Assembly: GCA_020081605.1 (NCBI GenBank)
Contig: JAHREC010000045.1
Span: 2,480,001 to 2,544,000 of the forward strand
Direction: 5' to 3'
DNA: 64,000 nucleotides
Source: Albifimbria verrucaria
Lineage: Eukaryota > Ascomycota > Sordariomycetes > Hypocreales > Stachybotryaceae
Each line of letters begins with the position of its first letter. Positions within the stretch are counted from its first letter, which is position 1. The translations under genes were made by a program, and so were the position numbers. Below, piece after piece: positions 36,251 to 46,147 of the stretch. The notes under the pieces are model-generated. The model did not search any database and was not told where the DNA came from. It worked only from the letters and a program-made list of their open reading frames with translations.

Positions 36251-37948
36251 TCAGGCACACTTCCAGCACTCCCTCTTACCTGTCTGACCACAATCCTTAG
36301 AAAACTTCGCTTTTTCAGGGTATGGACAGAGAATACGCTCCTCAGTCTCTCCAGCGGGATTTTTGATAGTGGCCGGCGACGATTCAGGCACTGTTCCGTT
36401 CTCAACCCAAGCTTGTAGAGTCGCAAATAATCCTACCGGCTGTCCACTGACCCCAGTCCCGCAATGACCCAAACCTGGAACCTCAAACAGACGATAAAAA
36501 TCTTTAACTTCGGGTATACCCTCCGCGACAGAATTGTAGTAATGCTCTGTAGCTTGTGGGGAATAGCATTATCGGCCTTGGAAGAGTTAGCATAATTTGG
36601 ATTCAACAATGTCATGGAAGAAATACGTACGAGTCCATGAAATGTAATCATTTTACCTCCGGTCTCTTGAAATGGCGAAAGATCCACGTCATTCGTGCTC
36701 AAAAGGGATTGATATAGCTGTCCATTGGTGTGAACCAGCCTCATGAACTCTTTGCGTGTCAAGTTCTTGAAATCAACAACCTCTGTCTTAGCAACAAACA
36801 ACTGTAGCCATTGCAGCGCAGGCGCGTTAATGACACCTTGACAACTTGTAGAGGTGCAGTTGGTCAATGCAGGACCAGGCCCGATTCCCAAGGAGTACGG
36901 TGAATTGCCAGTCAGGTCAGCTCCAGGAAGCATCCCATAAAGGTCCTCTCTCCATTGGCTGTGGTAGGACCCTGCCAGGCAGCAGTAACTACCTTGACTG
37001 CTGCTTCGCTGATTTTCTTTGTAGTATTCGTTTGTGCACATACCGTCTCTGTCCCGACCAACTTTCTGACGTCAAAACTCTCGAGGCACTTGACTGGTTC
37101 ACCAATGACGCCGTCCCTGACGCCGTCTAGTTGATCGCAAGACTTGGTTGCTGCTTGCACGATTGCGTCTATTTCACAGGGAAATGGATGCTCGTCTAAT
37201 TCGTTCATAATCTGTTGCAAGCACAGCAACTGTGGAATCATATCCGTCCAATAAATGGCTGGAGCGCCCGTCATGATTCCATCATAAGCATCAGGATAAC
37301 GCTGAGCTAGCATGATTCCCTGTCTTCCACCTTGAGAGCAGCCGTTCCAATAAGAATACTTAGGACCTTTGCCGTAGAATCCCTTGATAACAGATTTGGC
37401 GATGATTGCCTGCAGAAACTGTAAGTGAGTGATTTTGATGTTACAATGATTAGACAACACGGATTTACCTGGTCACCTAGGGAAACAGAACCCAAATTCT
37501 GGAGATTGTAGAGGTTGACATTACCAGGGCTGACCTGTGCCCACTTGTTCGGATCGTTGCTTTCACCCGGTAGCAAACCAGCATCTGTAGTCGACGTAGC
37601 ATAGCCATCAGCTAGAGCTCCGTACATATTTCCATAAGTCCCAACATAGCGTCCTGCGTAGAAGCCGCCACCACCAGCAGACTGAAGCCTCTCATTCCAT
37701 CCATCAAGAGGGAGCCATGTCTCAACACCAATCTGGTCGTTTTGACCAGGGTGAGTGTATGTGACGGTAACGTTGCAGAAGTTGGCATTCGTAAGATTTC
37801 GGGTCGGTTGTGTAAACCTAAAGAACTCCGATGCTTCTATGGAGAAGTTTGTGACACGCGTGGCATCAATCGCCAGAACTTCCCCAGCCGGAATCGTTAG
37901 GCCTTCAAAGGTTGCAGAAACACACAAGTCCCACAGCGTACTAGCCAT
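36251..37948 (-). CDS. Tannase/feruloyl esterase family protein, two frameshifts
   Basis: A serine esterase of the tannase/FaeB family, which cleaves gallate or ferulate-type esters, about 528 aa. The nucleophile motif is YWNGCSQGGRQG. The acid lies in FHGLADNAIP and the His in GLGHCGTGVSGQP. Introns are at 37410-37468 and 36577-36630 (GTACGT to CCAAG, with a GCTAAC branch). Frame changes at 36945-36946 (CC) and the GGGG run 36558-36561 each need one base added. The N-terminus (MASTLWDLCVSATFEGL) matches the family's usual first conserved block but shows no signal peptide, so the enzyme may be cytoplasmic or have a missed upstream exon. Cysteine-rich ends (ILCPYPEKA) are typical. It sits inside the putative metabolite locus and might act on a pathway ester. 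Confidence 0.9.
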
Positions 37949-39748
37949 GGCGCTTTCTTAGGTGTATCAATTAACACTCTAAAAAGTACACCAACAGTCG
38001 CCTGCGGAATGAAACAAAAATAGGCGTAAGTGATGAAATTGGCGATGAAATACTGAACATAAGAGCCACAAGGCTGAATTATACTGCTTTCAACCTGCCC
38101 GTATTCTGAGATTTGCCAAGCCAAGTATAGTCCTAGCACGTACTGAATATCAAGATTATAGAAGAGCCATACGCGTAAGCAGTGAAAGTCTCCGGGCGCT
38201 GCATAGCTACGCATTGGGGTTCGGAAATTTGTATATTCGACCCTAAAGTTTCCGGCATGTATATCATAGACATTACGGGAATATAGAGTGCGTGTCGAGC
38301 ACGGGCCAGAGTCACTTAATATAACGGGAAGAGCATACAACATTGGTTGAGAGATATCCCTAGATTGTAGATCTGTACCTTGTACTACCTCAGATCTCTC
38401 GTGATGATATGAGAGGATACGTGAAATGAGCAAGAGAATTTAAGGCGGACGCATTGAGTGTACCTCTGCACCAGCTTCCAGATTAGCTACAAAGCGAGCG
38501 GTAAGATGATCTTCGACGATACTGGATAGTATTCCCTGCACCAAACACTGCCTCCGCACGGATCACTTGTTGCAGACATCCTAACAAAGGGATCAAGCTT
38601 ACTCGCGAAATTACGGCGCGGAAACATATGTACAGTAACAATCGTTGTTGGCGAGAAGCGAGATCTACGGTGGTGATGCTGTTACTTCGGATTTCAATGG
38701 CCACGTATGTTCCTGATGTAGAAGCCTTCGCGAATGCCTATATCTGGAATATTAGCAGTGTCAACGATATGCTGCGTCGGTTCGGTATGCTACACCCAAG
38801 GGGCAACCGGAGGCTTCTATCATTTCTGGTTGCCACCAGGATTATTTATGCCCCTTTAACGAGAACTTGGAGAATGAAGTCAAAAGTTTGGTTCCAGTCA
38901 GTGAGCTTAGAGATGCATAACTCATCATTAAAAATTGGGTTATGGTCAAGAAACTGACAGTGTTTATTCGAGGCACTCAATGGGTAAAATCCCTCACAAA
39001 CGCCAGCTTCGACACTTATAGAAGTGGCCGGTGCAAGTGACAGCTTCCCAGGCGCAAATGCTCATATTGCCAGTGGCCTCGTGATAGATTGGCGAGGGCG
39101 TGGAAGCCAGCAACGCGGCCGGCTGATTGGTCCCAGTCCCATTTGTCTGTTATGTTGCGAGACTCGACTGGATCATGGGCGGGGCAGCTTGCAGCCTTAT
39201 CGGCCAGGTCGGAGAGGTCGGCAAGGTTGCAGCGGTCGGCGAGGTTGATGTAGCCAGTGAGATTGACGTGGCCGACGAATCTTCCATGGTCTTCGAACGG
39301 GACGATACCAGGACATTCGGCATGGTGATATGTGATGGAGATGCTGTTTACGCGCTGCACCGTACTCAGGGTCCCGACATGTTTACTCCCAGCAATCCAA
39401 CTTGTCCCATGAGACTGTACCCATGTAGACGCCTCAATAAGTATTGCCTACCAAAAGGAAGTGATCTTGAGGTAACCTCGCCGAGGGTATATACTACGGC
39501 GCCTGGACTGAATCGGAAAAGCTCCTCTCGTGCCAGCTTTCTCTTCCTGTGCAAGCCATTGCCAATACGGGTCCCGAATGAACACAATAGTCGGCTTTAA
39601 AAGAAGCCCAAGCTCTCCGTTGCGTCTTATTGTCGTCTTCCTCGTTCTCATCCACACTCGTACTTCTCTTGTCCAAGCCCGACCTCAACCCTCGCTGCAC
39701 CTTTCCTGCTCCGCTTTCTTGACCAAGGACAAGAGCAATACCATCACC
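37949..39748. other. Divergent intergenic region, 1.8 kb
   Basis: This lies between the tannase-family gene (-) and the methyltransferase (+). It holds a 178-codon minus-strand frame at 37897-38433 with no family features and the imperfect repeat at 39200-39282. The segment 39590-39748 is C/T-rich and probably holds the methyltransferase leader. Confidence 0.45.
39200..39282. repeat. Imperfect GTCGG(N)GAGGT-type repeat cluster
   Basis: Variants of GGTCGGAGAGGTCGGCAAGG recur about every 9-12 bp (GAGGTCGG, AAGGTTGC, GCGGTCGG, GAGGTTGA). The stretch is degenerate and non-coding, upstream of the methyltransferase gene. It may be a simple-sequence relic. Confidence 0.5.
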
Positions 39749-40603
39749 ATGGAGCGCCAAACACAACACCCGCAGCTTCCATTGCCTGATTACTTCTCCA
39801 GGTTTGCTACTATATACGCCAACCAGACTGGCCATTCAACGCTTACCATCCTCGCCGATACTATCACCGAAACTATCCAAGAGTCCGAGAATCGCATCGA
39901 CAGCAATTCAATCGTCCATGACGCCGCCGCTGGGCCGGCCATCGGTGCCGCCGCCCTCGTCGCCCGTCTGCCCTCGTGTGATTTGCCCAGAGAAATACTG
40001 ACGTCTGACAACAACCCGCAGATGGTCCAGGCGGCGCGTGACTCGCTTGCCTCGTCACCTTTGTCTCATGGGCGTTGCGAAGAGCTTGATTCACAAGATC
40101 TCTCCACTATTTCTGATGGCTACTTTACACACTCGATCAACAACTTTAGCATATTCACCTTCTTACGCCCTATTGATGCTGTCCGTGAGACATACCGCAC
40201 TCTGCGTCCTAATGGCCTGGCCCTCGTTACCTGTTGGCGCCGCTTCGCCCCTATGTATATAGTTCACGAGGCGCAGAAGTCCATCCGCCCTGACCTGCCA
40301 CTGTTGCCAACGCCGAGCCCCGAATTCTACGAGGATGGTGTGTTACAGGAGACGGTAGAGCATGCTGGCTTCGACCACCATAAAATCAAGGTTACGCGCA
40401 GAACCCAGCTGATCACAGACGCCGATAATAAGGCCGGTCTAACGGCTCTCATGACTGGACCCATGATGGCCAGAGCACGTGAGGGATATACCTCTGAGGA
40501 GGAGGCTCGATGGCCCACCGCTATCCAAAAAGCCGTGGAGAACGAGGTGAAGCAATTCGGAGGTATCAAATTTGAAGCATATATCCTGATTGCCATCAAG
40601 TAG
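39749..40603 (+). CDS. SAM-dependent methyltransferase (small, class I)
   Basis: An intact 284-aa protein in one exon. Motif I is degenerate but recognisable (SIVHDAAAGPAIGAAAL). It is followed by DNNPQMVQAARDSL (motif II-like), the HSINNFSIFTFLRPIDAV segment and TYRTLRPNGLALVTCW (motif III with the usual Leu-Arg-Pro-Asn-Gly turn). The ATG at 39749 is preceded by ATCACC. The frame is open further upstream, but those residues look like translated leader sequence. Small methyltransferases of this kind commonly O- or C-methylate products of fungal biosynthetic clusters. Lying between a tannase-type esterase and an AflR-type regulator, it fits that role; the substrate is not predictable. Confidence 0.85.
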   Translation: MERQTQHPQLPLPDYFSRFATIYANQTGHSTLTILADTITETIQESENRIDSNSIVHDAAAGPAIGAAALVARLPSCDLPREILTSDNNPQMVQAARDSLASSPLSHGRCEELDSQDLSTISDGYFTHSINNFSIFTFLRPIDAVRETYRTLRPNGLALVTCWRRFAPMYIVHEAQKSIRPDLPLLPTPSPEFYEDGVLQETVEHAGFDHHKIKVTRRTQLITDADNKAGLTALMTGPMMARAREGYTSEEEARWPTAIQKAVENEVKQFGGIKFEAYILIAIK

Positions 40604-42239
40604 GTGGGGTAAGCAGGGCACCAAGTATTTGAGGCAGTAGAAGCACTAAGGCTTCAACTTTTAAATACATATCATACTTGAATATGGCAATTTTCAGCTT
40701 CTCAGTCATGTCTGGTATCTTCTATGCAATGTTCTGACCAAATAAGAAAGTACAAACAACAGTCTACAAATGTGATCTAGTACAAGTAAATCGATGCAAT
40801 CTTGACAGCATACGTGGAGACTATCAACATAATGGTGATTCTTTTGACGTATGGCAGTCACTTATAGTCGACGCTGGCGGCATTCACTGCGTCGTATGTT
40901 CAGTTTTGTTACAAGAGGCGAAGCCGCAATACGCGGGCATCTGGGGTATCCGTATCCGTAGTATGATGCAATGGAGCGAGCTACGCATTCCCGAAGCCCA
41001 AGGACTTCCTGCAACCCCAATGTAGGCCAGGAGGTTTCCTCACTGCCCCCATGAATCTGGGCGGTCCAAATCTTTTGTTGAGGCACCGCGCTGGTTCGCC
41101 GCACTGGATACGGCTGGCTGGGCTGAGCTGCGAGGTAACAAGCACAAGCTCCACATCATGCTGCATCAAAACAAGTCTGGATGGCCCGATCCCGTCCAGT
41201 CAGTCCTCATACCACGCCTGTCGACAAAATGGGGCTTTGGGCTTTTCACAGCCTGCCACGCCTATCCTCGATCGTTATCCTAATCCAACCGCATCTTTCT
41301 AGTTGGCAATGCCGCCCATGCAATCCCCGCAACCGTTGGTCATGGGGCCAACCAGCCCTTGAGGATGCATGGTTGCGGGCACAAGGTAAAGGAATCAGGC
41401 CAGGAGAGCGAGATGGCGTAAAACCAACTGCATAGCGTTAAATGATGCTGATTCGTTGGTTGGTTGCCTTGCAAGTTGTTTTCTTTCTCATCAGCAAGTC
41501 TGTACACAAACCAACAAATGCTGCGCTGTTATTTTATACATTGCAGGTCTCCCATCCATATCAGTAAGTGTTCCTTTATGATTAACACCTCGAGTAGTCA
41601 CCACGTGGATCTTATTCATTCGTAGTAGATTGCGAATCCGAGGTTACTCTGCACTCTGCCCCCAGTTTCCCTTTCAACATTACTCCATAATCTTCTCTTT
41701 CATTTTTCTTTCTATCCCCTTTGGTTTCTCTTAGCCAATAGGTCCGAAATGACTGAGCACACTATACCAGAGCCGTGGACCAGCCCAAGAGTCGGGAATC
41801 GCCCGCGTTAGAAGAAGAAACTTTGATTGCATGTGGTCTAGGATTATAGGCGAACGATAGTTTAAATACACTGAGTCAAGGTCACTCCGTGGCTGGGTTC
41901 GATCATATCTCCCTACCAGGCATTTCGGCCTCTCAAAACATGAATTGCAATTCAAGAATTGAAGGAGACTAGGACAAAATTTGAGACGTACGAATGCGCA
42001 CTGCATTGCAGTGGGCTTCGATGCAATGCAACATCAAGCAACAGCCTGCCTTGCCGTCCCCTGCTGACCAACGCAACTCATCTAGCGTATGCATCGGTGT
42101 ACTTAGCTACCACTTTCTAATGTATGCTCGCTCCTGTCCCATACAATTTGTATTTAATACATACAAAGCAAAATACGCCTTGTAGGTTTTTGTAATCAAG
42201 TCATACAGTGAGTGCTTGTCGCTGTGGCTTGTGACAGCA
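40604..42239. other. Intergenic, 1.6 kb
   Basis: No gene is supported. A strongly pyrimidine-rich stretch at about 41660-41740 is typical of fungal promoters and leaders, and may serve the Zn2Cys6 gene downstream. Confidence 0.45.
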
Positions 42240-43635
42240 ATGTCGGCTTCAGCGAATGGACAAAGTCCCAAATTATCGGAGAACGCACCAGCCACAAGCC
42301 TCCGCAAGAAGCGTGTCGCCTGCGACAACTGCCACCTATCAAAGGTAATTATCTCCCCTTTGACTCACTGTAATCCTTGAGTTCAGATCTCTAGGGAATG
42401 GGACGAAAGGCCACGTCTGATTGCTATGAATCAGGTCCGTTGCACAGGCGAGATAAGGGGATGCCAGCGATGCAGACGCGGCCAAAAGACATGCCACTAT
42501 AGCGAGTCCAACATGGGCCGCAAGCCAAGTGCTGTTACAAGCATAAGACCAACGACAAAACAGGAGCTGGGCGCGCGAAGGGTTCCAGATACCCTCATGA
42601 CTGCGGCCCATAACTGGAGCCCGGCGAATTCCATCCCCAGCACCAGTGAGCATCAGGGTCAGTTCTATTATTCTAATCAGGACGACCAAAAGCCAGAGCA
42701 GGAGGAACGGGGGACTCATTTGAGGCGCTGCCGCTCGAACCCTTTGATAGCGATCTTCCAAACTTCGACCCGGACATCACAGCCCTCGACGAACTCGATT
42801 TCTCTGATATTGACGATAACTATTTTCATGCGGCTGGATATGCCTTAGGGACGACTTTCTCAAAGAATTCATCGTTAAGCTCCCAAGAAGTGCGACATCG
42901 AGAGCAGCAGCAGCAGCAGCAGCAACATCATCAGCATCATCATCAACAACAACAACAACAGATCGAACATATGCAGCTATTTGAAAAATCGTTGGCATGC
43001 AACGCCCGGAACTACAATGGCGTGAGTCATAGGGTTGATGAGGGATTGAATGCGTCAAGCACCTCTTCATCCAACGTTAGTATTTGTTACTGGGCCGCAC
43101 AACTGGAAGCACTATCACTTACACCACGCAAATCACCTATACCACTCGACAGCATGCTACAACATAGTTCGCAAGTTTTGCCCCGGGTTCTTGAGACCTT
43201 GTGCTCACTAGACACGCCAGCGTCGCAGACTGATTGCCCTCATCATCGTCTCCCAGCCTTATTCTCATACTCATCTGCCTAACGCAAGTCATCGCCCTTT
43301 TCGAGGAGTGTTTACCGTCCGTTATTGAAGACACGGCAGGCAGTAATAGCAGTCATATCTCAGTCGGCTGCAGTGACCAGCTGTCTCTCCACTTAGGTCA
43401 GTTCCAAATAGACGCCGAAACCCAAGGGGCCCTGCAGTTACATATTGTGGGCAAGGAACTGAGGACCATTCTTCAGACATGTAAACTGGTCCGGCAGATA
43501 CTGGCTCATCCGGCATGGCGCAGCGCCTTTAGACAGACACATGACCTACTGTTGGAGGATCTCAGATTGCGCACCCTAGCGCTCATCTACCAAATGAAAC
43601 AGAGGAGAGCAGTGTCTAGCATCTTCTCCGTGTAG
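42240..43635 (+). CDS. Zn2Cys6 transcription factor of the AflR type, two frameshifts
   Basis: A pathway-type regulator of about 435 aa. The binuclear zinc cluster is ACDNCHLSK-VRCTGEIRGCQRCRRGQKTC, with six cysteines and an intron at 42345-42434 between the second and third. A Ser/Pro-rich middle is followed by an acidic stretch (FDSDLPNFDPDITALDELDFSDIDD), a likely activation region, and then a Gln/His tract. The C-terminus (QVIALFEECLPSVIED, SLHLGQFQIDAETQGALQLHIV, LLLEDLRLRTLALI) matches the AflR-family domain found in many secondary-metabolite regulators. Frame changes at the GGGGG run 42709-42713 and the CCC run 43252-43254 each need one base added. It probably controls neighbouring biosynthetic genes. 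Confidence 0.88.
42904..42961 (+). repeat. CAG/CAT/CAA trinucleotide tract coding Gln/His
   Basis: About 58 bp of CAG, CAA and CAT codons encode a run of glutamines interrupted by histidines in the AflR-type regulator. It is frame-neutral and probably polymorphic in length. Confidence 0.9.
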
Positions 43636-44023
43636 TACGGGAGTGTACGGAACAATTTTTGTGACAGATAATGGGACTGATTGATCGAGGAACTCCTCAA
43701 TTAACCAATAAATCTGCTTAGATATCTGAATTCAATACTAGCTCCGAACGGATCACATCTCCCGCAAACATCATCACCAAGAAGCCGAGCGTGTTAGCTA
43801 AACATGGGAAGGTAGCAATTCTTAATACCAGACCAATAATTAGGGCTACGGCGTGTAAAACGCGCGGTGTATAGTTTAAAACGTCTTCGATGAGAAATAA
43901 CTCATAAACGAGTTGGAAAGATGGTTTGGGCCTTCTTCCCGCCCAACACTGCTCAGAGTTGGTAGGATACCATGTTAATTAACTAGTAGAATGATAGTTT
44001 ATTTGAGTTATGGTCTACAAGGC
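43636..44023. other. Convergent intergenic region
   Basis: A short AT-rich 3' flank between the AflR-type gene (+) and the sedolisin gene (-). Nothing is recognised. Confidence 0.5.
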
Positions 44024-46147
44024 CTATTGATGAATTTTGCCTCCAGCAAGCTTCACCAGCTCAGGGAAAATAGGAGTTCCCAATCCTGTCACAGGGTCCC
44101 AGCCTTCGGTAGCAGGGAATGCATCAGTTCCACATCCATAGGGAGTTCCACTAGTAATGTCAGTCAGACTTTGTGGCCCTTGGCATATAGCCAAGGGTTG
44201 AGGAATCCCAAAGGAGACTTTCCACTTGCAATCAGAGCATCGTTCACCAATGAAATGATGCCTGCTGTAAGTGGTGTACTGGCACTAGTACCGCTAATAA
44301 CGCCTTGGGTGCCATTCCAGAAATAGGCGAAATAGAGCCCCTGGGCTGAGATGTCAGGGTAGCCTCTTCCCTTCTTGTTATAGAGACCGTCGTATTTGCC
44401 CTTCAAGTTCTTGATATATTTGGCCACTTCTTTCTTTTGGTAACTTGGCGTCGTGAAATAGTTGCTGAAGCCACTTCCGGATGAATAATTGCCGTGGTGA
44501 ACTCCGTCTGGCCCAATGAACTCGGGACGCCACGCTACTACTTCCGGAGAGAAATCCTGGTGGCACCAACAGCCGTAACAAACGGACACTAAAGGAGTCA
44601 GTATTGTCCAATATTTTTGGAGGATGAAATGTTATATGCAGAGAGATAGGTGCTTTCTCAACAGAGGTTGTGAGGGCCGAGTTCAAATTATTTCGTCTCT
44701 CGCGCACTGAGCACTATGAAATAAACACTTACCGATGCAGGGAATGCCGGGAGGAATTTTGTTGTGTTCTTCCCATCATTGCTGATACACTCAGCCGGGT
44801 CGAAGGAGCCAACACCATTGTCACCGCTAGAAAACAACAACGAGGTGCCTCAGGCCCCAACAGCAGCGAACTGCTTGCATACGCGTTCTGCATAAGCTTG
44901 CGGGACACTCTGCTCATCGTCACCATAGGACGTAGAGATGACCTGAGGAAACGAGCGCTGGCTGAGCAGCCAATTGACCCACACTAGGTACGGCTCATTT
45001 GAATTGTCGGGGTGCTAGCGCTGGGGTTGAATGGGGACTGTGGATTGTGTAAGATAAGAGAATCTTGGAGGAAAGTCGTAGAGGCGAGTATTTTGATCAA
45101 CTTACCTGCCACCAGTAGAGTAACTGGAAATGGGCGTCCCCAGTTGATTCCAGATATAGCTTGAACATCCAGGTTGGCCTCTTGGCAGTGTGTCTGTGGG
45201 TAGAGATCCTCGGGTCTCAGTGGGGTGTCGCCTGGACCATCTGCAATGACGAATTGCTTAAACTTCTTTGCTACAGAGACGGCGAATGGTCGGAATTTGG
45301 ACAGGAACAAAGCCAGATCTGTTCGGATAGGATGCTCCTCTAGATAATTGGTGAAACCAATCTTGTTTTTCCCAGCAGCTTGTACCTTGTATCCCTTGGT
45401 TTTATATAGTGTCTCAAAACATTGAGGGGTTACTGAACTGATGTTGCAGACGGCATTGATCTCATTGTTCTCTGTAGAGTGGTAATTTGCTGTAACGGAA
45501 TCAACCGCGCTGATATCATCAACGATGTGGTCAACACCCTGAGCGTGAGCTCGGAAGAATGAAGTTGTAGGTTGGATTGTGTCAATGTGCTCATGCAGAT
45601 GGGCTGGAAGAGACCACTTTGACGTCCGTACAACACGGTTGCCGTTCTCGTGCTGGAAGGTATGGTACTCAGTATCCAGCAGGCGCTCGACTTTGCTCAC
45701 AGGGAGAGACACCGTGATCCAATCACGAGCAGCAGTGTAACCAGAAGGTGTAACGTCATTCTCCTTGAGCCACTCGAGAACAAGATTTAAGGTTTCATCA
45801 TTTGGCTTGACAAGCTTGTCAACATCTTCTTGAGACAGATGCTGGCCATAGTTGGGATGGTCAGGGTGGGAAACTAAAGCTGTCAGTTATGACTCCTCGC
45901 TTGTGTCATACTCAGTTTATGTCTTCGGCTCACCTTCATACAGACGTTTTTCTAATTCCTCAAAATTGCCTTGCTTCACACCAATCTGCAAATCGATGAC
46001 GTGACTAGCAGGAGCACGGTCAAGTTTCTGCCATCTTCGAGGAATAAAGTGCGTCTCCTTGACCTGGTATGGGCTTCGAACTCGAGCTGGAGTCGCACAG
46101 ACAGTTTGTGCCGCAAGCGCGGAAATTATGAGAGTAGATAGAAACAT
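44024..46147 (-). CDS. Secreted S53 sedolisin (tripeptidyl-peptidase type), frameshifts and one in-frame TGA
   Basis: An acid serine-carboxyl protease with signal peptide [18 protein letters not shown] and an activation prodomain ([20 protein letters not shown]). Catalytic motifs are [11 protein letters not shown] (Glu and Asp), [11 protein letters not shown] (oxyanion Asp) and ISGTSASTP (Ser). The calcium site is SLTDITSG with [12 protein letters not shown]. Introns are at 45874-45933 and 44589-44732, with another near 45010-45107 whose acceptor is unclear. Frame changes at 44556-44557 (CC) and 44170-44172 (TTT) each need one base; the second recovers the calcium site and the true stop at 44024. 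Separately, a TGA at 44850-44852 interrupts AAVGA-GTSLLF exactly where the family has Arg. Both sides are in the same frame, so this is a base change rather than an indel. Confidence 0.9.

Noticed and set aside
37897..38433. 178-codon open frame upstream of the tannase-family gene, same strand
   Set aside because: It overlaps the first codons of the tannase gene in another frame, has no domain-like pattern or signal peptide, and lies where the promoter must be.
39530..39748. Upstream in-frame extension of the methyltransferase to position 39530
   Set aside because: The extra 73 residues are Ser/Leu-rich with no family counterpart and look like translated leader; the ATG at 39749 precedes the conserved part closely.
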